From positions 1 to 64,000 of the forward strand of contig JAURWR010000058.1 in NCBI GenBank assembly GCA_030654805.1: a stretch of 64,000 nt of DNA, given 5' to 3'. This stretch comes from Burkholderiaceae bacterium (GTDB taxonomy: Bacteria; Pseudomonadota; Gammaproteobacteria; Burkholderiales; Burkholderiaceae_C). The notes under the pieces are model-generated. The model did not search any database and was not told the DNA's origin. It saw nothing but the letters and a program-made list of their open reading frames with translations. Position numbers and translations under genes: made by a program. How positions within the stretch are numbered: position 1 is the first letter of the stretch; every line of letters starts with the position of its first letter. Below are positions 1 to 7,737 of this stretch, one piece after another.

Positions 1-207
1 GCCCTCCCGCTGATCGAGCTGGCGAAGGAGACCTACCGCGAGTTGCTGCGCGCCGACCCCGACAACTGGGCTGCGCGCTACAACCTCGAGCGCGCCCAGC
101 GCCTGCTGCCCGACCCCGACGACGGCGATGCGCCGCCGGCCGAGGCGCCGAGCAACGCCGAGCGCGCCGCCACGACGATGCGCGGCTCCTCGCCGGGCTT
201 GCCATGA
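1..207 (+). CDS. mxaK: MxaK, C-terminal fragment (5' end outside window)
   Basis: The open frame runs from the first base to a TGA at 205-207 and encodes the last 68 residues of a protein. It has a TPR-like stretch (YRELLRADPDNWAARYNLERA) followed by a disordered acidic tail. MxaK is a small membrane-anchored accessory protein of PQQ methanol dehydrogenase, thought to act with MxaA, MxaC and MxaL in calcium insertion or maturation of the periplasmic enzyme. The call depends on the tail sequence and on the ATGA overlap with mxaL, which is the usual gene order. The structural genes mxaFJGI would lie upstream, outside the window. Confidence 0.75.
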   Translation, partial: ALPLIELAKETYRELLRADPDNWAARYNLERAQRLLPDPDDGDAPPAEAPSNAERAATTMRGSSPGLP

Positions 208-1307
208 AGCGACGCGGGCGCGCCGCGGGCCCGGCGTCCGACGACGGCGGCCGGCGGCCCTGGCTGGCTCGCGGGCTGACCGCGTGCCGTGCCCAGATCG
301 TCGACCACCTGGACCGCACGCTGCTGATCGGCGCCGCGCTGGCGCTGGCCGCCAGCTTCCTGCATCCGGTCGCCACGTTCGACCGCGACCGGTTCGATCA
401 GGTCATCGTGTTCGACATCACCCAGAGCATGAACGTCACCGACTACCAGCTTGAAGGCAAGCCGGTGTCGCGCCTCGTCTACGCCAAGCAGGCGCTGCGG
501 CAGGCGCTGCTGGCCTTGCCGTGCGGATCGAAGGTGGGCTGGGGCGTGTTCACCGAATACCGCTCGTTCCTGCTGATCGCGCCCGTCGAGGTCTGCACCC
601 ACCTGGCCGAGCTGCGCGCCACGCTGGACAACATCGACGGCCGCATGGCGTGGACCGGCAACAGCGAAGTCGCCAAGGGCCTGTTCAGCGGCATCGGCAT
701 CGCGAAGCTGCTGCCCGACAAGCCCGCCATCATCTTCGTGACCGACGGCCACGAGTCGCCTCCGGTGAACCCCCGCCACCGGCCGGTCTTCAACGACAAA
801 CCGGGCGTCGTGAAAGGGCTGATCGTCGGCGTCGGCGACCTGAAGCCATCACCGATCCCGAAGTTCGACCCGCTGGGCCGCCCCATGGGCGTGTGGGGCG
901 CCGATGAAGTGATGCAGACCGACCCGCGCAGCCAGGGGCGTGGGGGCAGCGTCGGCAACGAGCAACTGGCCGAAGATCCGGCCGACGCCGGCCCGGCGGT
1001 GACGCTGCCCGGCAGCACGCCCGGCAGCGAGCACCTGTCGGCGATGCGCGAGGGCTACTTGCGCTTGCTGGCGGACGACACCGGCTTGTCCTTCCTGCCG
1101 CTGCGGCAGCCAGATGGCTTGATCCGTGCGTTGACCGCACCGGAGCTGGCTCAGGTTGCGCCGACAGCCACTGATCTGCGCCTGGCACTGGCGGCGGTGG
1201 CCTTCGTTCTGCTGCTGGCGCGCAGCGCCATTCCGATGTGGCAGCGCCTGCAAACCCGACAAAGATCACCCCGTACAGGCATAAAACCTTCAGTGCGAGG
1301 ACAATAA
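204..1307 (+). CDS. mxaL: MxaL, von Willebrand factor A protein of methanol dehydrogenase maturation
   Basis: Membrane-anchored vWA protein of 367 residues needed for active PQQ methanol dehydrogenase in the periplasm. A hydrophobic segment lies at about residues 39-53 and a second near the C-terminus (about 325-345), bracketing a periplasmic vWA domain. The metal-adhesion site appears as a DxTxS variant, D71-I-T-Q-S75, and a second strand carries T180-D181-G182. A long loop at about residues 195-270 is rich in Pro, Gly and Asp. The start overlaps the mxaK stop (ATGA), so the genes are translationally coupled. Known family role: with MxaA and MxaK, calcium insertion into MxaF. The last 20 residues are basic and low in complexity. 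Confidence 0.88.
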   Translation: MKRRGRAAGPASDDGGRRPWLARGLTACRAQIVDHLDRTLLIGAALALAASFLHPVATFDRDRFDQVIVFDITQSMNVTDYQLEGKPVSRLVYAKQALRQALLALPCGSKVGWGVFTEYRSFLLIAPVEVCTHLAELRATLDNIDGRMAWTGNSEVAKGLFSGIGIAKLLPDKPAIIFVTDGHESPPVNPRHRPVFNDKPGVVKGLIVGVGDLKPSPIPKFDPLGRPMGVWGADEVMQTDPRSQGRGGSVGNEQLAEDPADAGPAVTLPGSTPGSEHLSAMREGYLRLLADDTGLSFLPLRQPDGLIRALTAPELAQVAPTATDLRLALAAVAFVLLLARSAIPMWQRLQTRQRSPRTGIKPSVRGQ

Positions 1308-1372
1308 GGGTTTTCGTTGGCAGGCTCGCATCTCGAGCTGCCGGCTCAACATGAGAGGTCAACTCCCGCGCC

Positions 1373-1666
1373 ATGGCCACACAACGATCCAAGACCACAG
1401 CAAGTTCCACCGCAGCTCCTGCCGCCGCTACTGCCGACAACGTCAAGTTGCGGCAGACCCAGGCCGAGTATTCGGCCGCCCGACCATCGTCGGAACCCGG
1501 CATCAAGCCGATGATGTCGAGTTCGAAGATGTACGTCTGCCGCCGTTGCCAAGCCAACTTCAAGACCGGTGAAGGCAAACCCGATCCGCGCCTGCGCGGA
1601 CTGGGCAAGTGCAACAAGTGCCTCGATGCGGCCACTGCAACGCAGAACGCCGCACTGGCTGCCTGA
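1373..1666 (+). CDS. small two-CxxC zinc-ribbon-like protein
   Basis: Unrecognised 97-residue protein. The N-terminal half is Ala/Ser/Thr-rich and probably disordered. The C-terminal half carries C56-x2-C59 and C80-x2-C83, separated by a 20-residue basic loop (KTGEGKPDPRLRGLGK), the pattern of a single zinc ribbon. It starts 65 bp after mxaL on the same strand and is followed by a strong intrinsic terminator, so it may be the last gene of the mxa transcript. A GAGAGG about 12 nt upstream is a weak ribosome site. The function is unknown; a nucleic-acid or protein-binding zinc knuckle is the simplest reading. Confidence 0.6.
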   Translation: MATQRSKTTASSTAAPAAATADNVKLRQTQAEYSAARPSSEPGIKPMMSSSKMYVCRRCQANFKTGEGKPDPRLRGLGKCNKCLDAATATQNAALAA

Positions 1667-1709
1667 ATCCGTGAGAGCGGCTCCGGGGCGATTCCCGGAG
1701 GCCGCTTCC

Positions 1710-1729
1710 AGCCGCACACGCGGCTTTTT
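1710..1729 (+). terminator. intrinsic terminator after the zinc-ribbon gene
   Basis: A perfect hairpin AGCCGC-ACAC-GCGGCT is followed by a T run. A second, imperfect GC-rich hairpin (about 1676-1705) lies just upstream. It would end the mxa-side transcript before the convergent dioxygenase gene. Confidence 0.85.
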
Positions 1730-1764
1730 CCGAGCCAATATATCAATGACAATCTATCTTATGT

Positions 1765-2538
1765 CTACTCAAAGACATACGACTCCATGGACAACATGCC
1801 GTAGACGGTGCCGCCTTCGATGACTTCGACCCGGTCGGTTTCCGACGCAGCGCCGACCGCCACCAGCAGTGGCAAGAAGTGCTCCTCGGTCGGGTGCGCG
1901 CGCTGCGCGTGAGGTGCGCGGCGCCGGTAGTCGACCAGCGCGTCGAGATCCCGCGCCGTGACCGCCTGCCGTATCCACCGCACGAAGTCGGCGACGTAGG
2001 CCGCCTCGGTCGCCGGGCCTCGGAACTCGCCCAGGTTGTGCGTCAGGCTGCCCGAGCCGACGACCAACACGCCACGCTTGCGCAGCGGACGCAGCGCCTC
2101 GCCGAGACGCAGCGCGCCACGCGCATCGAGGGTGTCGCTCATGGACAGTTGCAGCACCGGCGTCGACGCGGCCGGCAGCAGATGGCGCATCGGGACCCAG
2201 GCGCCGTGGTCGAGTCCATGCTGCGCATCCAGCGTCGCCTCCAAACCAGACAGCGCGAGCATCCGCACCACGTCGGCGGCCAGCGCGGGATCGCCCGGCG
2301 CCGGGTACTGCAGTTCGTACAAGGCCGGGGGGAAACCGCCGAAGTCGTGGATCGTGGCGGGCCAGGCACTGGCCGTCACGCGCAAGCCGGGCGTCGTCCA
2401 GTGCGGCGAGACGATCAGCACCGCTTCGAGCGGCGGCAAGCGCCGGCCGAGCGCGGTCAGGGCTGCGCCTGCTGCGCCGGGCTCCAGTGCGAAGGTCGGG
2501 GCACCATGCGAGACAAACAGGGCGGGAACAGGTTTCAT
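1765..2538 (-). CDS. DODA-type (LigB superfamily) extradiol ring-cleavage dioxygenase
   Basis: Class III extradiol dioxygenase of the DODA/YgiD family, 257 residues, cytoplasmic. Metal-ligand motifs are visible: an SHGAP box near the N-terminus (VSHGAPTFAL), SPHWTTPG, the HGLDHGAWVP box and GSGSLTHNLG. These are the conserved His positions of enzymes that open catechol or DOPA rings with a single Zn or Fe. The ATG at 2538 is chosen because GGAG lies 6 nt upstream and the family N-terminus begins here; an open frame extends further to 2628. It is divergent from the creatininase-family gene, with an 82-bp gap. The substrate cannot be predicted from sequence. Confidence 0.88.
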   Translation of the reverse strand: MKPVPALFVSHGAPTFALEPGAAGAALTALGRRLPPLEAVLIVSPHWTTPGLRVTASAWPATIHDFGGFPPALYELQYPAPGDPALAADVVRMLALSGLEATLDAQHGLDHGAWVPMRHLLPAASTPVLQLSMSDTLDARGALRLGEALRPLRKRGVLVVGSGSLTHNLGEFRGPATEAAYVADFVRWIRQAVTARDLDALVDYRRRAPHAQRAHPTEEHFLPLLVAVGAASETDRVEVIEGGTVYGMLSMESYVFE

Positions 2539-2620
2539 GGGAAGCTCCGGCGTTGAATCTACAGTCGGGGCGGCGACTCGTGTTTTCAACACGCGGCCGG
2601 ACTGACTTTCGGATGGATCT

Positions 2621-3475
2621 GTGAGCATTCACCTCCCCCCTGCCACGAACCCAGGCCCCACGAGCCCGCGACTGTGGGTCGAGTTGAGCACCACCGACTT
2701 TGCCGCGCTGGATGCCAACGCCATGGTCGCGGTGCTGCCGGTGTCGGCGACCGAGCAGCACGGGCCGCACCTGCCCCTGTCGACGGACGCAGTCATCAAC
2801 GACGGCATCCTGCGTGCGGCGATTGCACGCCTTCCCGGGGCGACATGTTCGTCGGTGCTGTTGCTGCCGCCGCTGGCGGTCGGCGACAGCCTCGAACACA
2901 GCGCCTACGCGGGCACGCTGAGCATCGACAGCGACGCGCTGATGGGAGCGTGGCTCTCGATCGGGCGCAGCGTCGCGCGAGCCGGCGTGCGCAAACTGGT
3001 GATCTTCAACACCCACGGCGGCCAGAAGGCGCACGTCGATCTGGTCGCATTGCGGCTGCGGGTCGAATGCCGGATGCTGGTCGTGCGCGCGCACAGTTTC
3101 GGCTTCGGCGTGCCGCAGGGCTTGTTCGATGCCGAGGAGCGTGCCCACGGCATCCACGCCGGCGCGGTCGAGACCTCGTTGATGCTGCACCTGCGCCCCG
3201 ATCTGGTGCGGTTGTCTGCACTCAAGGCCTTCCCGTCGCTCGGCCAGCGCCTGGTCGCGCAAGGCGGTCCGCTGGGTGTCGAAAAGCCGATCGGCTTCGG
3301 CTGGATGACGCAGGACCTGAACCTCGAAGGCGCCTGTGGCGATGCGACTCAGGCCAGCGCCGACAAGGGCGCTGCGGTGCTCGATCACATGGCAGCGGGG
3401 CTGGCGAGCCTGTTGCAGCAGGTGGTCGAACTGCCGCTGGACACCTTGCGGGACGGACCGCTGCCGACAGGCTGA
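2621..3475 (+). CDS. creatininase-family metal-dependent amidohydrolase
   Basis: Creatininase superfamily protein, 284 residues, GTG start. The signature E45-x-H47-GPH50-LPLSTD56 supplies metal ligands. NTHGGQ (about residue 128) and HAGAVETSLML (about 185) match the other conserved metal and substrate boxes. The family includes creatinine amidohydrolase, the mycofactocin peptidase MftE and the riboflavin/F420-pathway FAPy deformylase ArfB. Here the gene lies in a methylotrophy and pterin neighbourhood, and ribA is the next gene (convergent), so a role in pyrimidine or pterin hydrolysis is possible but is inference. True creatinine hydrolysis is not supported by context. Confidence 0.82.
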   Translation: MSIHLPPATNPGPTSPRLWVELSTTDFAALDANAMVAVLPVSATEQHGPHLPLSTDAVINDGILRAAIARLPGATCSSVLLLPPLAVGDSLEHSAYAGTLSIDSDALMGAWLSIGRSVARAGVRKLVIFNTHGGQKAHVDLVALRLRVECRMLVVRAHSFGFGVPQGLFDAEERAHGIHAGAVETSLMLHLRPDLVRLSALKAFPSLGQRLVAQGGPLGVEKPIGFGWMTQDLNLEGACGDATQASADKGAAVLDHMAAGLASLLQQVVELPLDTLRDGPLPTG

Positions 3476-3509
3476 TCAGGCTGCCGACGCATCGCGCGCC
3501 GGTCTCGAC

Positions 3510-4706
3510 TCACTCGGGCTTGAGGTGCCCTGCCCGATCCTGCTTGGTCTCGATGTAGCGCGCGTTGAACGAATTGACCGGGCCGTGCAGGGCGACGCGC
3601 TCGACGACCTCGATGCCACCAGCTTCCATGGCAGCAATCTTCTTCGGGTTGTTGGTCATCAGCCGGATGCGCGCAATGCCCAGCGACTTCAGCATCGCCA
3701 CCGCCGCGCCGTAGTCGCGATCGTCGGCTGCAAAGCCCAGGTAGCGATCGGCGTCGATGGTGTCGAGACCCTCATCCTGGAGTCGGTAGGCGCGCAGCTT
3801 GTTCGCCAGGCCGATCGAACGGCCTTCCTGTTCGAGGTACAGCAGCACGCCGCCGGTCTCGGCGAGTCGCTCGATCGCGCGGCGCAACTGGTCGCCGCAA
3901 TCACAACGCAGGCTGCCGAGCAGGTCGCCGGTGAGGCAGGACGAGTGCAGCCGCACCGGCACCGGCTGACTGAAGTCGGGTTGCCCGACGACGATCGCGA
4001 CGTGTTCGGCACCGCCGTGATCCTCACGGAACAGCACCAGTTCGCAATCGTCGTGGGCCGCGAGCGGCACCTGCGCATCGCTCACGCGGCGCAGGCTTGC
4101 AGAGCCGCCCAGCGGCATCTGCGACACGTCCGCGCTGGAAACCCACAGCAGCTGCTCGGCCGCCAGCGCCGCCTCGTCGGCTGAAGAAACATCGACGACC
4201 AGCAGCGCCGGGATCAGCCGGGCCCGCCGGGCCAGCTGAAAGGCGCTGTCCGCCGCGCGCGCGCGATTCGAGGGCGTGAGGTGATCCACGGCGGAGGACA
4301 TCGGCAGGATGCCGGGCGTGGACGACCTGATGGACGTCACCGCCGCCAGCCCGTGCAAGGCGTCGAGCGAGATATCGGCAGGCAGCGGCAGCCGAATCGA
4401 TTGGGCGCCCAACGGCCCGGGCGCACCCACCTTCATCCCCAGCGCCAGCGCGCGCTCGGTCGTCAGCAGCAGGTGCACCGGGGCGCCGAGAGACGACAGC
4501 CAGCGCAGCCGCAGCGGCGTCAGCGCCTCGACGGCGGCCACCACGCAGCTGGAAGTGACCACGTCACCGGGCGGGTCGCAGTCGATCAGGCGGACGACGC
4601 GCCCGTGCTTGAGCTCGGTCTGCGCCCGGTCGACCCGCGTGGCGGCTTGCTCGTCGGCGGCAGAGGCCACCGTCGGTGTTCGATGTTCCTGGTAACGATC
4701 GTTCAT
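3510..4706 (-). CDS. ribA: GTP cyclohydrolase II with degenerate N-terminal domain
   Basis: First enzyme of riboflavin synthesis, converting GTP to 2,5-diamino-6-ribosylamino-pyrimidinone phosphate. The C-terminal half (about 200-390) is a canonical GTP cyclohydrolase II: zinc ligands in SSCLTGDLLGSLRCDCGDQL, YLEQEGRSIGL, FAADDRDYGAAVAMLKSLG and TNNPKKIAAMEAGGIEVVER. The N-terminal 190 residues resemble the position of a RibB domain, but the acidic DHBP synthase signature is absent (RLIDCDPPGDV instead), so this half is probably not a working DHBP synthase. The ATG at 4706 fits the protein pattern, but no good Shine-Dalgarno is visible; the frame stays open to 4943. No FMN riboswitch is recognisable upstream. 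Confidence 0.9.
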   Translation of the reverse strand: MNDRYQEHRTPTVASAADEQAATRVDRAQTELKHGRVVRLIDCDPPGDVVTSSCVVAAVEALTPLRLRWLSSLGAPVHLLLTTERALALGMKVGAPGPLGAQSIRLPLPADISLDALHGLAAVTSIRSSTPGILPMSSAVDHLTPSNRARAADSAFQLARRARLIPALLVVDVSSADEAALAAEQLLWVSSADVSQMPLGGSASLRRVSDAQVPLAAHDDCELVLFREDHGGAEHVAIVVGQPDFSQPVPVRLHSSCLTGDLLGSLRCDCGDQLRRAIERLAETGGVLLYLEQEGRSIGLANKLRAYRLQDEGLDTIDADRYLGFAADDRDYGAAVAMLKSLGIARIRLMTNNPKKIAAMEAGGIEVVERVALHGPVNSFNARYIETKQDRAGHLKPE

Positions 4707-5060
4707 CAAGAAAGGCGTTGGGCGCGACCGCCTGGGCTGATCAGGGCGAGCAGAGCATGCGCGGCAACTGCGCTCGAAACGAGTGCCCGCACATGAGTCG
4801 AAGCCCTGATTGTCCCCCGAGCAGGGAAGCCCGTTCATCGATGTGCCTTGGGGTGCCCGCTTGAATTGCGAATAGGCGATCCGCCTGACAGCGAGAGTCC
4901 CTATCGGGGGGATGGAATGAGCAGTAAGCAAGACCCTCTTCATAAATTAGCGCAACAATCCTTCGCCCACAAACTAATCGGGCAGGCGACTTTCCGGCAC
5001 ATCAAGCGCGCTCCCATGCCCCGGGGCACTCACATCAACAATTAAACGGAGACTCATAAC
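4707..5060. other. 354-bp divergent intergenic region (ribA / peroxiredoxin)
   Basis: No confident gene. The right part (about 4915-5000) is AT-richer than its surroundings and probably carries the peroxiredoxin promoter. A 42-codon frame from the ATG at 4917 (MSSKQDPLHK, ending at 5045) has a G-run upstream, but its composition is not convincing. I looked for an RFN element on the ribA side and found none of its conserved helices. Confidence 0.4.
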
Positions 5061-5546
5061 ATGGCCATCAAGCAAGGCGATCGCGTTCCGAGCGGCAGCT
5101 TCAAGCAACTCACCACCACCGGTGTCATCGACATCTCGACCGACGCGCTGCTCAAGGGCAAGAAGGTCGCCCTGTTCGGCCTGCCCGGCGCCTACACGCC
5201 CGTCTGTTCCGCCAGTCACCTGCCCGGCTACATCGACAACGCGGAAAAGCTGCGCCAGGCCGGTTTCGACACCATCGCCTGCATCTCGGTCAACGACCCG
5301 TTCGTGATGGACGCGTGGGGCAAGTCCACCGGGGCCGACGACAAGGTGCTGATGCTGGCCGACGCCGACGGCTCCTTCACCAAGGCAATCGGCCTGGTCA
5401 TCGACCTGCCGGCCTTCGGCCTGGCCGGTCGCTCGGAGCGCTACTCGATGGTCGTCGAGGACGGCGTGGTCAAGAAGCTTGACGTCGAGAAGAGCGTGCT
5501 GGACCACGACGGCAGCAGTGCTGCCTGCATGCTGCGCGGCAGCTGA
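5061..5546 (+). CDS. Prx5-type atypical 2-Cys peroxiredoxin
   Basis: Thiol peroxidase of the AhpE/Prx5 (type II peroxiredoxin) group, 161 residues, cytoplasmic. The peroxidatic cysteine is C49 in LPGAYTPVCSASHLPGY. C156 near the C-terminus is at the expected resolving position, and C74 is an extra cysteine. These enzymes reduce H2O2 and alkyl peroxides with thioredoxin or glutaredoxin. GGAGA lies 11 nt before the ATG. It is a single-gene unit ended by a UUCG-loop terminator. A peroxidase fits oxidative methylotrophic growth, but nothing in the sequence ties it to C1 genes. Confidence 0.93.
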   Translation: MAIKQGDRVPSGSFKQLTTTGVIDISTDALLKGKKVALFGLPGAYTPVCSASHLPGYIDNAEKLRQAGFDTIACISVNDPFVMDAWGKSTGADDKVLMLADADGSFTKAIGLVIDLPAFGLAGRSERYSMVVEDGVVKKLDVEKSVLDHDGSSAACMLRGS

Positions 5547-5568
5547 TCCCGCCACGGACAGGCACAGA

Positions 5569-5590
5569 GCCCGCTTCGGCGGGCATTTTT
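5569..5590 (+). terminator. intrinsic terminator with UUCG tetraloop
   Basis: Perfect stem GCCCGC-TTCG-GCGGGC followed by ATTTTT, 22 bp after the peroxiredoxin stop. Confidence 0.9.
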
Positions 5591-5626
5591 GCGTGCGCCG
5601 GCGAAACGGCTGCAAGCGCCGTCAAC

Positions 5627-6487
5627 TCAATCCCCGAGCCCCAGCGCCTTGAGCAGCGCATCGAGATCCAGTTGGTCTGCCACCCGCGCGGCCGTCACCG
5701 GCACCAGGTAGTCGACCACGCCGAGCAGAGGTGCGCCGTGTCGCCCTTGCAGCGCCCGGGTCAGCGTGTCGATGTTGTCCTGCGCATGCGTCATGTCCGG
5801 ATCGACGCGGTTGGCAATCCAGCCAGCGAGGCGCAGGCCGCGTGCAGTGATCGCCTGGGCGGTGAGCAGGCTGTGGTTGATGCAGCCCAGCCGCACGCCG
5901 ACCACCAGGATCACCGGCAGATCCAGCGCACACGCCAGGTCGTCGGCACCCCAGTCTTCTGCATCCGACCCCTCTTCGGCTTCGACCAGTGGCACGCAGA
6001 ACCCGCCCACGCCTTCGACGACCAGGGCATCGCAGCGCGGCATCAGCCGACGAGCACCGTCGATCAGCACCCGCGGCTCGATGCGCCCGCCTTCGAGCCG
6101 CGCGGCGAGGTGCGGCGCGCAGGCCTCCTCGAGCAGGCAGGGACACACTTCGCTGCGCGTCAGTTCGATGTTGCTGGCGGCGTGCAGCGCCTCCACATCT
6201 TCGTTGTGCCAGTGACCGCCAGGGCCGCTCGCCGCGCTGCACCACACGGCGCCCGCAGCCACGGGCTTGTACCCGGCAACGCGCAGACCATGGCAACCCA
6301 GCGCATGCAGCAAACCGGCGCTGACCGCCGTCTTGCCGACCTCGGTGTCGGTGCCGGTGACGAAACAGCCTCGCAACGGCAGATCGCTGTCGGGTTCGGC
6401 CAGCGCCGCCTGGCTGGCGGCCGGCTCCCACAGGACGCCGGCCTCCGTGGACTGCCAACCGCTCGATGAATCGCCACCCCCGGTCAT
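5627..6487 (-). CDS. bioD: dethiobiotin synthetase
   Basis: ATP-dependent carboxylation and ring closure of 7,8-diaminopelargonate to dethiobiotin. The P-loop GTDTEVGKT is at residues 45-53, preceded by an unusual 40-residue N-terminal extension (typical BioD begins within a few residues of the P-loop). [12 protein letters not shown] is the second nucleotide/Mg motif, and [11 protein letters not shown] matches the late conserved block. The extended start is supported by ATGA overlap with the bioF stop; no other Met precedes the P-loop. It is the last gene of bioA-bioF-bioD. The biotin synthase gene bioB is not in the window. Confidence 0.93.
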   Translation of the reverse strand: MTGGGDSSSGWQSTEAGVLWEPAASQAALAEPDSDLPLRGCFVTGTDTEVGKTAVSAGLLHALGCHGLRVAGYKPVAAGAVWCSAASGPGGHWHNEDVEALHAASNIELTRSEVCPCLLEEACAPHLAARLEGGRIEPRVLIDGARRLMPRCDALVVEGVGGFCVPLVEAEEGSDAEDWGADDLACALDLPVILVVGVRLGCINHSLLTAQAITARGLRLAGWIANRVDPDMTHAQDNIDTLTRALQGRHGAPLLGVVDYLVPVTAARVADQLDLDALLKALGLGD

Positions 6488-7719
6488 GTCGTCCCCTCCG
6501 CGTCGCCGGCGCCGCGGGCTGCAGCCGCCAGGCCCGCCAACAGGCGCTCGACATCGTCAAGCCGATGCGCGGCGCTCAGCGTGATGCGAAGCCGCGCGCT
6601 GCCCGAGGGCACGGTGGGCGGCCGGATCGCCGGCACCCACAGGCCCTGGGTTTCGAGGCCAGCGGCGATCGCCAGCGCCTCGGCGCTGCCGCCGACGATC
6701 AGCGGCTGGATCGCGGTGTGCGATTCGGCCAGCCGCCAGCCACGCTGGTTCAGCACCTCGCCGAGCACCTCGGGCACGCCCGCACGCAGCGCCGTGATGA
6801 GTGCATGCAAATGCTGCCGACGCTGATCGCCTTCGTCTCCGCGAATCAAGCGCAGGCTCGCGCGCACGGCATGGGCCACAGCGGGCGGCGCGGCGGTGGT
6901 GTAGATGTAGGCGCGGGCGCTTTGCACCAGCCAGTCGATGAAGGTGCGGTGGGCCGCAACGAACGCGCCGCCCACGCCGGCCGCCTTGCCCAGCGTGCCC
7001 ATGCAGATCAGCCGTTCGCTGCGCAGACCGAAGTGCGACAGCACGCCACGCCCCTGCTCGCCGAGCACGCCGAATCCGTGCGCATCGTCGACCAGGATGT
7101 AGGCGTCATGCTGCTCGGCGAGCGCCAGCAACTCGGGGAGCCGTGCCAGATCGCCGTCCATGCTGAACACACCGTCGGTGACGATCAGCTTGCGCGGGGT
7201 GCTGCACGCCGCGAGGCGCCGCGCCAGGCCGGTCAGGTCGTTGTGCGGATAGGTATGCACCGCCGCCTTGGCGAGCCGCGCACCGTCGATCAGCGACGCG
7301 TGGTTCAGCAGGTCGGTGTAGATCGTCGTCTGCGCATCGCCCAGCGCGGTCAGCACCGCCAGGTTGGCCAGGTAGCCGGTGCAGAAATACAGCGCCCGCA
7401 CCTCGGGCAGGTGCGGCGACATCATCTCGGCCAGATCGTCCTCGAGCAGCGCGTGAGCCCGCGAATGACCGCAGATCAGGTGCGAGGCGCCACTGCCGGC
7501 GCCGTAGAGCCGGGCTCCTTCGGCCAGCGCTTCGATCAGCGCCGGGTGGTTGGCCAAGCCCAGGTAGTCGTTGCTGCAAAAGGTGAGCAGCTCGCGCGGC
7601 GTGCCGTCATGCGCGGTGACGGTCTGGCGCGGCGCACAGGCGGTTTCGGCAACACGGCGACGGCGGCGCAACGATTGCGATTCACGCTCGGCCAGCTGCT
7701 GTTCGAGGTGTTTCAGCAT
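6484..7719 (-). CDS. bioF: 8-amino-7-oxononanoate synthase
   Basis: PLP enzyme of 411 residues that condenses pimeloyl-thioester with L-alanine to give KAPA. Motifs of the alpha-oxoamine synthase family are present in order: [48 protein letters not shown] and the PLP lysine in [13 protein letters not shown] (about residue 244). It lies 18 bp downstream of bioA and overlaps bioD by 4 nt. The length is slightly above the usual 380-390 because of a Gly/Ala-rich tail. Confidence 0.95.
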   Translation of the reverse strand: MLKHLEQQLAERESQSLRRRRRVAETACAPRQTVTAHDGTPRELLTFCSNDYLGLANHPALIEALAEGARLYGAGSGASHLICGHSRAHALLEDDLAEMMSPHLPEVRALYFCTGYLANLAVLTALGDAQTTIYTDLLNHASLIDGARLAKAAVHTYPHNDLTGLARRLAACSTPRKLIVTDGVFSMDGDLARLPELLALAEQHDAYILVDDAHGFGVLGEQGRGVLSHFGLRSERLICMGTLGKAAGVGGAFVAAHRTFIDWLVQSARAYIYTTAAPPAVAHAVRASLRLIRGDEGDQRRQHLHALITALRAGVPEVLGEVLNQRGWRLAESHTAIQPLIVGGSAEALAIAAGLETQGLWVPAIRPPTVPSGSARLRITLSAAHRLDDVERLLAGLAAAARGAGDAEGTT

Positions 7720-7737
7720 CGCGTCGTCGGTGAGGCG

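Noticed and set aside
4707-4915. FMN riboswitch upstream of ribA
   Set aside because: None of the conserved RFN helices or the GGCGG-type core could be found on the minus strand.
4917-5045. A 42-codon frame just before the peroxiredoxin gene
   Set aside because: Codon use and composition look intergenic, and it covers the likely promoter. Kept only as a note in the intergenic entry.
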